64,000 nucleotides of DNA, taken from Reticulitermes speratus (lineage: Eukaryota > Arthropoda > Insecta > Blattodea > Rhinotermitidae). Below are positions 34,874 to 45,469 of this stretch, piece by piece. Below the pieces are notes generated by a model that saw nothing but the letters and a program-made list of their open reading frames with translations, did not search any database and was not told the origin of the DNA. The translations under genes and the position numbers were made by a program. Positions within the stretch are counted from its first letter, which is position 1. The number at the start of each line of letters is the position of its first letter. The stretch is taken from NCBI GenBank assembly GCA_021186555.1, contig JAJKFL010000007.1:3408501-3472500 (forward strand), written 5' to 3'.

Positions 34874-34979
34874 GGACCGTGAAGGTGAACGTGGTACAGA
34901 TAGAGAAAGTGAAGCCCGCAGACGGGAGCGAGAGAGGGAACAAGAGCCCAATCAACCCGGCTCTTCTCATGGGCCATAG
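34874..34979 (+). CDS. Terminal exon F of the tandem-exon gene
   Basis: Follows acceptor TGTTTTCAG and completes the codon split at exon E. It encodes a tail rich in alternating Arg and Glu (RDREGERGTDRESEARRRER) and ends QPGSSHGP before TAG at 34977-34979. Phase agreement from D4 through E to F, a proper stop and a poly(A) signal 320 bases later together make this the best supported gene end in the window. Protein family unknown to me. Confidence 0.75.
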
Positions 34980-35297
34980 GACTATAGGATTGACCTTAGA
35001 TTCCTTGCTTCTCTGTACTGCAAATGAGTATAAATATTGAGACGCATCATGTGATATTGTTGTGGCTTTTGTTTTCTGTCTGGAATATTGGATGTGAACC
35101 AATTTGCACCTGTTTCTTTAACGCCAAGAATTTCATCATTTACACCCAAAAACGTTTACCAAATCAAAATATTTCTCCCAACATTCATTTGTTTGGTAAG
35201 AAGGTTTTAATATATTTCTGTTATGTTCAATCCAGCATTTTCAGTGGATGTGCCTTTCCTAAAACTCAGTTCTGGGACAAATTTGTTTTCTTTTGTT

Positions 35298-35303
35298 AAT
35301 AAA
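35298..35303 (+). promoter_or_regulatory. Poly(A) signal of the tandem-exon gene
   Basis: AATAAA followed about 15 bases later by a GT- and T-rich stretch, 319 bases after the stop codon. Confidence 0.6.
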
Positions 35304-35399
35304 AATGTGAAGTATTCCTACTGTTGTGTTTAATTCTAATGACAATGCTGAATTCTTTATTAAAATTGTGTGGTCTGCATTGAATGTCAGAATTGCATT

Positions 35400-35798
35400 T
35401 CCCTGTGTACTGTTTGATTGAGACCCCTGGCTTAACATACTGTGCATAACCTTCTCTAACTACTTTGGGTAAAGCTCCCTTTTGTACATTTCGTTGTCCT
35501 ACTGATGTTTTGCAGATGGTGGTGGGCAGTACCTCTGTACTGGTGTAAACTAATGGGAGTGTGATTAGCAAAGCACAGGCTTTCAGAGTTTTATTTATTG
35601 TACCATAACCTATGAGTTTTTCAGTTTGAGGGCAGCTATTATACTTTTTTTCTCAGCTTTTTCAATTATGGGAATAATTTTAATCGCAGGGAATTTTCTT
35701 TTAGGAAATAAATTGTAAAATCATAGCTGCTGCTTCTTTCCCCACTTGATGTATATTTGAATTTTCAGTAATTTTTATAAAATAAAGTTTTGCTAAAT

Positions 35799-35849
<51 letters not shown>

Positions 35850-36386
35850 AGAAGAGAGGGACTTTTCTTGTAATTCTTTCTGCTGTTTTACTATGTTCAG
35901 TGTTTTTGTTATGCCATCTGATTTTGCTGCAAGTCCATTGTAATTCTGTATTTAATTTCTTGTAAGGCTATGATTATTGCTCCTCCTACTGTAGCTGCTT
36001 AGATCACTTGTACACTTGGAAGATATTTTCTTTGATTCTGTAATTGACACTATTTTACCTGTACTGTATTTTCACATTTAATTTGAAAGTATTTTAGAAG
36101 TACAGTATAACCTCGGTTATCTGAACTTCGCTTAACCGAAACTCGGGTTAACCGAAACGCCTTTTTTAACGCGATTCCCAAACTTCCTGCCGCGAGACAC
36201 CTCTTAGTCTCTTCCCATCAGCTTGTTGTGGAAAACTGACAGGTGCTGATTGTATCTGTAAATATCATACACTTTCTTGTGCCATATTTTATTATTAACA
36301 TAAGACGTGTTTCTGAATAAATGTTATTTTTATTGCACATGATCACGTCAAGCCGAATTTCTGAATTATCCGAAATTGGGTCAGCC
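35400..36386. repeat. Long inverted repeat, right arm
   Basis: Reverse complement of 30003-30954, with an expanded AT microsatellite at 35806-35850. Contains pogo/Tigger-like terminal words at about 36102 (CAGTATAACCTCGGTTATCT) and about 36360. Confidence 0.9.
35806..35850. repeat. (AT)n microsatellite
   Basis: About 45 bases with one G interruption; nearly absent from the other arm of the inverted repeat. Confidence 0.95.
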
Positions 36387-36499
36387 CCCTTTATTTTTGA
36401 TAATCGATGTTCTACTCTATGCAAAAATGGGCTAAAGTGTTATACATGATTCCCACGTTTCGTTTTCTAATAGACCATAAAATTGCACAATCTGCACAG

Positions 36500-36975
36500 T
36501 CTGCAGTCCTGTTGCAACTGTCTAATTCACATGGTGTTCACACAACAGACAGTCTGCATTCTTGTTTCTACTGCCTAAGTCAATTGGTGTTCACACAGCA
36601 GACAGCCTGCATTCCTGTTACTAGTGTCTAAGTCACTTGGTGTTCACACAGCAGACAGCCTGCATTCCTGTTACTACTGTCTAAGTCACTTGGTGTTCAC
36701 ACAGCAGTCTGCAGTCCTGTTACTACTGTCTAAGTCACTTGGTGTTCACACAGCAGTCTGCAGTCCTGTTACTACTGCCTAAGTTACTTGGTTTTCACAC
36801 AGCAGACAGTATGCAGTCCTGTTACTACTGTCTAAGTCACTTGGTTTTCACACAGCAGACAGTCTGCAGTCCTGTTACTACTGTCTAAGTCACTTGGTGT
36901 TCACACAGCAGTCTGCAGTCCTGTTACTACTGTCTAAGTCACTTGGTGTTCACACAGCAGTCTGCAGTCTGATGT
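36500..36975. repeat. 49-bp tandem repeat, about 9 units
   Basis: Unit AGTCACTTGGTGTTCACACA plus GCAGTCTGCAGTCCTGTTAC and TACTGTCTA. Some units carry six extra bases (GCAGACAGTCTGCAG). Confidence 0.93.
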
Positions 36976-37086
36976 TGAAGTTACTGATGGCAGGGACCTG
37001 TGTCGTGTTATAGCCTGACGATGATTTTGTTGAAGTGTCTGAAGGCAGTGACCAGTGCGCGTGTCATATTCTGATGGTGATGTTGT

Positions 37087-37835
37087 TCATTCATTCATTC
37101 CTTTATTTTCCGTATATCCATATACAGGTAACAAACCAAGGATGTGGAAATGGTCCTATTAAATAAAAATATCTATCAAGAGTACAATTGTTAAAATATC
37201 TAAATACCATTATAATACATAAATTACATAAATTAAATGAATTAATTACATGAATTGTCAATTATATGATCAGGGAATAACAATCAAAATATATATTTAA
37301 CTTTATGTGCTTTTTCAATCTTTCTCTCAAGAAATTATTTGCTGCAACCCCACCGGTAATCACAAAGTCATTGATTTTGACATTCAACTCTAGAAACGTT
37401 GACAAAGTACTGTATAAAAAATTCAGCACATCTAGTTTACATTCTTTTATCCCCTTTGTATTGATAGAATTCATTCATGGAGTAGAAAGAATGATGATAT
37501 AAAAACGTCTTCAATGTGGATTTAAAACTTTTCTCATCATTGGCGAAATTTTTATTGATTGAGGAAGGTGATTGAAAACTTTAATACCTGATATATACAC
37601 TCCTTTATTAAATTTTGTTAAGTTAACTGCAGGTAGGTGTAGATTATTGTGGGATCTAGTTTTGTATTTATGAATCTCATTATTGGTGTTAAATAAATAT
37701 TTATTATTAATTGTGTATAGAAGTAATGAATATATGTACTGAGAATATAACGTCATTATTTCCATATTCTTAAAAATTTTCCTACAAGAAAACCTTTGGT
37801 CTAGCGTTTGTTATAATTCTAATAATTTTCTTTTG
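37087..37835 (-). pseudogene. CR1/Jockey-like LINE, 3' fragment
   Basis: The minus strand encodes YSQYIYSLLLYTINNKYLF, NLHLPAVNLTKFNKGVYISG and VFNHLPQSIK, matching the C-terminus of the LINE at 38772-40410. It ends at an (ATTC)n tail at 37087-37098. The 5' part is truncated and the frame shifts once near 37510. Confidence 0.8.
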
Positions 37836-37839
37836 TAAT

Positions 37840-38770
37840 ATGAACATGTTGAAGTGCCTGATGTCACGGACCAATCCACGAGTTATAGTCTCATTGTGAT
37901 GCACTGTGCTTCTTCTACTTGTATTTTGCTTTTCATTTTGTAAAAATATTTTCCTAAATCCTGTTATTAGAAGTAGTTTTTTCTTGGTGTTTTTTTTTCT
38001 TCATTTAGGTGTGACAATTTTTCAAGATTTTTTTTGCTCCCTCTTTTGTTTTGAATGAATGGTATTAGAGGTAGGACCTCTCTGCTTTATAAACCCACCA
38101 GCTTAAACAAACCATTGCATATGTGACCTCGAATTGTGAAGACTGTTCTCTCGACAATGTACAGAAGGTAATGACAAATTTGGCTGTGAACTGTGTTGAT
38201 GCCTGAGGATGGGAGGGAATATTTCTTTCAGAAATTGCTAGTTGTTTGTTTCATGTTAAACCATATTTATGTGACCTTAGTAGGACTCTGCCTTACTTTC
38301 ACATACATGTGTCAAAGCCAAATGTAAGTTATGTGCTGTGTAGTATTTCTTTGCTAGTTGCATCAATAGCATAAACCAGAGGCTGATGGGTCACAAAGTC
38401 CACATGTGGCTAGTCTTTCCATTTCTTCTCGAGGTTTACGAGATTTTTCAAAAAACACCTAGAAACAGGACACAATATCCCAGAAGAATAAATATAGCCG
38501 TTTCATATATAAGCAATGGTCAGAGAAGTGAAGGTAGTAAAGCAGTTTGTTTTCTTATCGACTCATCTGCGGTCGTCTTCGTCACGTCATGTTAGTACCA
38601 GTGCCAAACTGCTCAGAGTGGCCTCGGTTTTAGCACTGGATGGTAGAAGGCAGAACCATAGAATACCCTTACACATGACATAGTAATCTGTGACATAGAT
38701 TGATAGTCATGTCTGTAGACATTTAGTCGTGAAATCTGTTGCCCAACTCGTTGGCTGTAATTGAGGTTAT
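37840..38770. other. No gene recognised
   Basis: Lies between two LINE copies. Only short frames without domains. Confidence 0.4.
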
Positions 38771-38771
38771 G

Positions 38772-40410
38772 TTCATTCATTCATTCATTTTATTTGTTTC
38801 GTAGATCCTTACAAGGTTCTATCACCTATATGGATATGGACACAGTCAATACTACTATGTAAAATAAAATTTTGCTTAATAAAAAATATAGCTTAAACCA
38901 AGCATTGTCATAATAAACAAAATCAATTCCTATAAATATTACATTACTGAACATGAAACCTTGTACAATATTCATAAAACCAAACATAGTGTATATTTCT
39001 TAAAAAGAACAATTAATAATACTGCGACACATAATAATTCTTAAATTAATCACATTATTGAACCATAAAAACATATTATTTATAAAGAAACAATCATACA
39101 GCAATATATTATATCTATTAAATACACATAAAATAAAATAAAAATAATAATCATACAGAAGTATGATCTTTCTTGATATACAATCAGAATTTAAAATGTC
39201 CACCACAAGTATTATCTGTTGAGGAATTCATCTACACTATAAAAGGAGTTTGTTTTCAAGTAGGTTTTTAAAAGATTTTTAAACTTATCAATATTACCAG
39301 AGGCACATTTAATGTTTGAAGGAAGACTATTGTAAAGTTTTATTCCTGAGAAATACACCCCCTTTTGGTAACAGGCTAGAGAAGCCTGAGGTAAATGGAA
39401 ATCGCTTTTATGCCTAGTATTTAGATTATGAAATTCTTGATTCGTGATAAAATTTTCTAAATTGTGAGTCACAAATAACAGCAAAGATAAGATATATTGC
39501 GATTGCAAAGGTAATATATTTAGTTCCTTAAACAAATTCCTACACGAGTCTCGACTTCCTCTTCCCATAATAATTCTTACAGCCCTTTTCTGAATCTTAA
39601 AGACCTTAGAACTGTGTGAGCAATTGCCCCAAAAAATAATTCCATAAGACATTATTGAGTGAAAAAGGGCATAATATATTGTTAATAATGTAGTTTGAGA
39701 CATGTATGGTTTTATTTGTCTTATTGCATAGCAAGCAGTGCTCAGTTTATTTACAAGATGGTCAATATGAGTTTTCCAATTTAAAGAGCTGTCAATCAAT
39801 AAACCTAAAAATTTTGTGTGTGTAACGTTTGAAATTGATCCACTGATATCACTAATTTGCAAGTGGGTTAAGGAATTATTCTTAGAAACAAATCTAATGT
39901 AATGTGATTTTTCAAGGTTAAGAAAGAGTAAATTTCTTTTAAACCAGTTATTAAGGGACTCAAAAACAGTTTGGATATTCACATTATAGGTGTCAAAATC
40001 TGAATGTCTTAATAGAATACTTGTATCATCAGCAAATAAAATGGGTTTAGAACTATTGCTTATTTCTTGTGGAAAATCATTTATATAAATAAGAAAAAGC
40101 AGGGGTCCAAGGATGGAGCCCTGCGGAACACCATGCTTAATCCTAGCCCAATTTGAAGCAAAAAAACTGTTTGTATCCGTATCATATATTGACACTCTTT
40201 GATAACGATTGTGGAGGTAAGATCTGTATAAATCATTATCTATACCTTGTATACCGTAGTACTGAAGTTTAGACAACAATATTTCAAAATTTACACTATC
40301 AAAAGCCTTTTCAATATCACAGAATATACCGCCCACTATCAGTTTGTTATGTAATGCATTTAATATTTCATTAGCTAGAGCAAAAATAGCATTATCAGTG
40401 GTAAGTTTAG
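38772..40410 (-). mobile_element. CR1/Jockey-like LINE, RT domain nearly intact
   Basis: A minus-strand frame of 447 codons (39212-40555) contains RT blocks in order: FCDIEKAFD (residues 78-86), HGVPQGSILGPLLFLIYIND (141-160) and the catalytic FADD (174-177), then the usual C-terminal tail LPSNIK. The frame runs past its true border into other sequence at both the start codon and the first 45 residues; LINE similarity begins near TTDNAIF. The endonuclease domain is absent, so the copy is 5'-truncated. The 3' end is a (TTCA)n tail at 38772-38790. The RT would copy LINE RNA at a nicked target, but this copy cannot start one. Confidence 0.88.
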
Positions 40411-40542
40411 GTTTTGGTCGTAAGTGTAAGCACTTTCTCTTTCGTGTTGTATATGCTGTGATAATATTTTGTGGTTTTGATATCGAAAATTCGTGCCTAG
40501 ATTTGGTACTGGAGTTGATAATGGTTTTGGATATTGCAAATA

Positions 40543-41103
40543 CAGGGTTATTCAAAATGATTGTCCGGGTTTTAACAACTTGTCATACACAATACACTTG
40601 AAATAGGAGTATATAGTTGCACCGATGGATCAAGAAATTCTCAGTTTTTTTTATGATGTGCGGTGTGCAGTAGTTATGCATTTCTCCACTGGGAGCGCAG
40701 TTTACTAAGATGGCGGCGAACGGCAGTGAGAAGGTGTTTTGTGTACTTACATTTCATGAATGTCGGTCAGTTACAATTGTCCAGCGGCAATTCCGCACCA
40801 AATTCGGGAAACAACCACCATCTAACAATTCCATTCGAAGGTGGTATGCACAGTTTCAAGAGACAGGGTGCGTGTGTAAAAGGAAAAGCACTTGTAGGCC
40901 GTCTAGAAAAAGTTTGGAACGAACTCGATTATCGTGTTGATGTTTGTACAATCACAAAGGGTGCACATATAGAGCACCTGTAAGGTATGTCACAAAAACT
41001 TGGAGTGTTGTTCTATTAAATAAAAAAATACATATACTCCTATCTGAAGTGTATTGTGTATGACAAGTTGTTAAAACCCCGACAATCATTTTGAATAACC
41101 CTG
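40543..41103. mobile_element. 561-bp non-autonomous Tc1/mariner-type element with 72-bp inverted ends
   Basis: Inverted ends beginning CAGGGTTATTCAAAATGATT pair over about 72 bases with four mismatches, and TA dinucleotides flank both sides (40541-40542, 41104-41105). Inside, the plus strand encodes the N-terminus of a GVQW3-like transposase (VFCVLTFHECRSVTIVQRQF, then NNSIRRWYAQFQETGCV) fused to its very C-terminus (LDYRVDVCTITKGAHIEHL) after a large internal deletion. It needs transposase from elsewhere to move. It sits at the 5' edge of the LINE. Confidence 0.9.
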
Positions 41104-41284
41104 TAGATTGCTTTCGTGTTGTTACGTGACTACTTGGTAAGTAGTGTTATTGTGTTTATTTCGTTTACAACGTTACTGAATTTCATATTGTGGTTTTGTG
41201 TTATATTTTCAATGTAAGTGAAATGTGCGCTTAGCAGGAATTTGTAGGTTATTTTAGAACTACGAAACCTAACTTGTGATCATA

Positions 41285-41570
41285 ATGACTTCCGAAATGC
41301 CCAAGCGTAGAAAGATACGAATAACCGTAAAACCCAAGAGACCTCCAAATCCATTATTTTAAAAGTGGCTTGAAGAATGGAAGAATGAAGCCGCTTGTGA
41401 AGGCGCAGATATGCAGTATTGTTTTGGAAAGGCGTTGTCCTCGTTAAGAAAGTACCCTCTTCCAATGAAGAGTGGCAGAGACTGTGGAGTTCTAGATTAT
41501 TTTGGAAACAGATTATGCATCATGTTAGACCGCAAGCTTGCAGAATACAGGAAAACTCATCCTTGAGGTT
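41285..41570 (+). pseudogene. mus81: MUS81 endonuclease, first exon with nonsense codon
   Basis: MUS81, with its EME partner, cuts branched DNA at stalled forks and recombination joints in the nucleus. From ATG 41285 the frame encodes a basic start (MPKRRKIR) and PPNPLF, meets TAA at 41360-41362 where a Leu codon (TTA) is expected, then continues in the same frame with KWLEEWKNEA, FGKALSSLRKYPLPMKSGRD and GNRLCIMLDRKLAEYRKTHP, the N-terminal helix-hairpin-helix region of MUS81. A second in-frame stop (TGA, 41567-41569) sits at the putative donor, where one extra T would explain it. Recognised from family pattern; decay or assembly error cannot be separated. Confidence 0.8.
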
Positions 41571-41742
41571 GGTTGCATTTCACTGCTTCTTGTCTGTTGT
41601 GGCAATTCGTGGTTAATGCATTTGTTTAGTCTTCAGGGTATGTATCTTGTCTGGATGACAAAAGACAGTTCATGTATAGGTGAGAGGTACAGTTGTTCTC
41701 AGTGGACAGTGCAATCTTCTGACAAATGTCTTGTGCGTCCAG

Positions 41743-41844
41743 GAACAAATGACTTGTGTGGTGACGTTGCTACACGTGCTACTTCCAGCCCCATAGCTTC
41801 CACCAGCAGTCAGAATAAACCAAAGAAGAAGAGTTTAAATATTG
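41743..41844 (+). pseudogene. mus81: Possible MUS81 linker exon
   Basis: CGTCCAG acceptor and a GTATAT donor bound 102 open bases. They encode a Ser/Thr-rich stretch ending SSQNKPKKKSLNI, the sort of basic linker that lies between the N-terminal domain and the winged-helix domain in MUS81. Symmetric phase. No direct homology call is possible for a linker. Confidence 0.45.
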
Positions 41845-42054
41845 GTATATGCTACAACAATATTATGCTATTGGGTGGGAAAATTTATTTCATGTCTGTT
41901 AGTTTCTGAGGTTAACTATTTCCATGCAGAGTCATTGCATTTACAAAAAATGTAACCTCTTGTGCCTGTGCGTCTGGAGTAACTTACATGTAGTTCTAAA
42001 TGGTGAAGCATGTGAAATATATGCTATTAGAATTGCTTATACCGTGCATGTTTA

Positions 42055-42196
42055 ATATAATGTTACAAATTTACCAACACATGCACATTTTTTCTATTAA
42101 AAATTAACCGACCAAAACATATGTAGGGCATTTTAACAAACTATTAATTTTTAATAGAAAAAATGTGCATGTGTTGGTAAATTTGTAACATTATAT
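42055..42196. mobile_element. Perfect 52-bp inverted repeat with 38-bp spacer
   Basis: Arms 42055-42106 and 42145-42196 are exact reverse complements. Probably a tiny MITE within the MUS81 intron; no certain target duplication. Confidence 0.85.
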
Positions 42197-43062
42197 ACTA
42201 TTAGAGTTTCAGAAAAGTATATTTTCACAACTACTGTTGAACATCACAAATTCCCACAGCAGATGTTCCATACAAGATTTCAGGTTGTAACAGCATGGTT
42301 GATGAAGGTTTGGAACTGTGACATTGTGACAGTGGGAAAGAAGTTAAAATGATGACTATGCAGGTCATCTGGGATGTGACACCGTGATGTTGGGTGAGTA
42401 GTTGCCAACACTTCGGAGGCTAGCAGTGGACAACCTGTTGATGATGTCGCTGTGTTGTTTTGGAGACCAAGTTTCACACCCACACAAAATTATAATTCTA
42501 TATATTTTAATCTGTATGTAATTAGACAGAAAATGAGAAGACTAAAGATTTTAGACTGAATGGTAGCAGGTCCTCACTGAATTTTATCTGCTTTTCATTT
42601 TTTCATGCATGCAAGTTTAATTTGTTAGTGTGGTTCCCAAATATATTTGTTAGTCATTGTATCATTTGACACTGTAGAATGTAAGCTGTGGACAGCAACT
42701 CCTGTTCCTGGACAGTAATGGTTAATTAAGCCATAACTCAGGCCTTCCACATTCTGGCATACAGTATTGTTATTTAACCAAAGAATTATTCAACCACGTT
42801 AGAATATTGAATGTAAGAATTTCAGCCATTTTCACCAGAGTCATCTGCAGTGACATGACTTTTGTAGTGGATTGAATAAAACTGGGCAAATTCATAAGTT
42901 TCCTAGTCTGTAACTTTTGTGTTACCGAAGCATTTTCATTTTTGGTAGCAGGCAACGAACATGTGGCACAAGAGTCAGTCTGTTAGGTGGTATTAATGGG
43001 ATAAGTTCGTGTGCAATAGTAAAAATACTGGAAACTTGGTCCTGCAAGTAAGTTTGTAGTGT

Positions 43063-43310
43063 GATTTGGTTTTTACGGACAAAACATGTTTCGCAAGAGT
43101 GCAGCATGTCAGACAGTGGTGCAGAAAGTTTGAAAATCCTCACCTAGATGTCCATAATAATGATCGCAGTTTATCGCTGCGTGAGAAGGGGAATGTGAAT
43201 GCAACTTGTGTGGAGGAACTGATTTTGAAAATCAGTGTCACATGGGAGGTCACTGATTTCTACAATAATGAAGAGGTGGGAGTGAATGTGAATGGCCTTG
43301 AATGCAAGAG
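43063..43310 (+). pseudogene. Mariner-type transposase fragment in MUS81 intron
   Basis: Peptide ARVQHVRQWCRKFENPHLD followed by VHNNDRS resembles the N-terminal DNA-binding region of GVQW3-like transposases. The frame holds to about 43338, but catalytic blocks are absent. Confidence 0.55.
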
Positions 43311-43578
43311 TCTTATGTCCACTGCACTGAGCTTTTAAACTTATGCCAAGGTGAGACAAACACATCATGTGCATGGGGGATGATGTTGAAACATAATGAT
43401 ACTACATGTAACATTGTAATAACGTGACATTTAATTTTTATGGCATAGTGAACGTTACTTAATGAACACAGCATTGGTAGTCTCTTTCTTGTTTTGAATG
43501 TCAGCCTCAAGTCTGACAGCATTCAAATTGCTGCACACCTCTGACTCTGGTGAGCCAGGTTGTCTTGATGTGTTTCAG

Positions 43579-43718
43579 GTACAATTGGCAGAGATTTATC
43601 ACAGGAAAAAGCACTGCAAGGTAGCACCTCAACAGCAGGAAACTGCAGATCATACAGTCATCCTAGTTCCTGGCTCATTTGATGTGATCCTTCTTGTAGA
43701 CAAACAGGAAACAGCAGG
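43579..43718 (+). pseudogene. mus81: MUS81 exon, start of the nuclease domain
   Basis: Acceptor TGTTTCAG and donor GG/GTGAGT bound 140 bases read in phase 0. The end encodes FDVILLVDKQETAG, which matches the first strand and catalytic Asp of the XPF-type nuclease domain (VLLCVDIGETRG in the human protein). Two bases left over complete a Gly codon with the next exon. This exon itself carries no stop. The winged-helix exon expected just before it was not found. Confidence 0.75.
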
Positions 43719-44205
43719 GTGAGTACAGGCAACTGTAGCAAATATGTTCCACCTTGTCACCACAACATTATGACGGAGCAGATAACTGCAGCTACAGTGG
43801 ACTAACAATGTCCACGAACCTCAGTGTTTGGGAGTTCAACCTTTTGTGATCACCCATTGCAGTACCGTTGTTATGGAATTTTTGCGACTGGTTTGGATGA
43901 ATTGGAACGAGACCACATGGTTAGTGGTTTGACTTTCTCCACTGTTTTGTTGTTGCATAGATCACAAGACCTCGTCCCAATTTGTCAGAATGAGTCACTG
44001 TATAAAAATCAGTGACAATGAAATGTTAAAGTACCTAACATCAAGATTCATGATTTTTGAGACTCTATAATATATATTTGCAGTTGAATTCAGAATGATC
44101 ATTCATGTTTTGAACTGTTGGATAAAACTTGTCTTCCATTCTGATAAATAGAATTTTCTAATGCCAGTGACAAGTTTGTAGCAGTATTGTCTTTCCCCTT
44201 CGCAG

Positions 44206-44425
44206 AGTGTCTGAGCCAGAATGTCTGCTTGACGATGCAACTGTAGCAGAGCTGTCAGCAATGGGTACGCTGTTTGAGCTCAGACACCTTAAGGTGAGCG
44301 ATTTCATGCGGGTGTGCCGTGAGCGAGAGACGGGCCAAGAGCCGGTGCTGCCATACATTGTGGAACGGCAGAGAATGAATGACCTTGCCAAGAGCATTCG
44401 AGATGGAAGATTCCATTAACAGAAG
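44206..44425 (+). pseudogene. mus81: MUS81 exon with the ERKR-type motif, altered and stopped
   Basis: Begins after CTTCGCAG and joins the preceding exon in frame. Encodes LRHLKVSDFMRVCRE, then LPYIVERQRMNDLAKSIRDGRF. This is the signature segment of XPF/MUS81 nucleases, but the invariant Lys of ERKR reads Gln, and the Glu expected after GRFH is TAA (44417-44419). The donor follows at 44426. Downstream exons would lie in or beyond the assembly gap and were not seen. Two nonsense codons and a lost active-site residue point to decay of this copy. Confidence 0.8.
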
Positions 44426-44648
44426 GTGAAGCATATGTTTCTGTATCAAGGAACTAATATGATAGTAGTTCCTAGTACCACTAAAACAGAATGTCCTCTT
44501 CCCACCCTCATTTTCCTCTCTTCAAACCTGAGTAAGATTTTGCAACACTTGTATTGCAAAGATTGTCAGCTGGCGTGTCTAGTTACACGAGACCTGTGCT
44601 TGTTAGCGCTGTCATTGTGGTCCAATGTCAACGTGATATGAAAGCATG

Positions 44649-44748
44649 NNNNNNNNNNNNNNNNNNNNNNNNNNNNNNNNNNNNNNNNNNNNNNNNNNNN
44701 NNNNNNNNNNNNNNNNNNNNNNNNNNNNNNNNNNNNNNNNNNNNNNNN
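44649..44748. other. Assembly gap of 100 N
   Basis: One hundred consecutive undetermined bases; the true length is probably unknown. Confidence 1.
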
Positions 44749-44978
44749 TGGACCCTGACTCAAAGCAAACTGGAACAGAAGTAAGTGCTCCACTGCCTGC
44801 TCCCATGCTAAACGGTCTGCGTAGTGACCGTTGATACAGACAGTGTGATATCATTTTATGCTTTCAAAAAAAAGCAAGCCCAAACATTACCCTAAACAGT
44901 AGAACCATACCTCCTTGTGAAGCAAAGCTGCCATTCAGAGCTTCGCAGCAGCTGTGCGTACATGTGCACGTGGCTCAC

Positions 44979-45020
44979 CTTCATGGACGACAACAGGTTT
45001 ATCATACGAAACAGGAAGTC
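44979..45020 (-). CDS. Candidate small exon on the minus strand
   Basis: On the minus strand TGTGTTGCAG precedes 42 bases encoding DFLFRMINLLSSMK and a perfect AAG/GTGAGC donor. The frame is symmetric phase 0 and the peptide is hydrophobic-helical. Unrecognised; based on splice sites alone. Confidence 0.35.
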
Positions 45021-45469
45021 CTGCAACACACACAGTAATTTTACAACTAAACTCATCACTCAATCAACCGCACACGTAACAAAAAGGAATTTGTAATGCG
45101 AGATTTAAGCTTCTCACAGCGTATCTATGAACGTTTGAAAATTTAGGAACTGACGACGACTACTTTCCTTCTGATACTGCCAACAGGACCAACCGTATTT
45201 ACCCGACTATAAGACAAACTCCTTACCTATCAAGCACATTTAATGTTGTGCACTATTTATATAATGCAACCTTCCAGTCTTTCAGACGATTAATTAAGAA
45301 AATATTCCCGTCTTACACACATATTCACGTAAAATCACGGTAAACTGTACAATTTTCAGTACGACATATTTTCACTATATTAAGTTTGTCAAACATATCC
45401 TCACAATATATCATCGCCATCATCTTTGAAACTGGTCACATTTTAGAAATGATTCAATAAAAAATATGT

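Noticed and set aside
36500-36975. Possible CRISPR-like array
   Set aside because: The genome is eukaryotic and repeats are contiguous 49-base units without unique spacers.
44749-44800. Possible further MUS81 exon just after the gap, ending before GTAAGTG
   Set aside because: The donor is good, but the peptide WTLTQSKLEQK does not match the MUS81 C-terminal region and the start lies in the gap.
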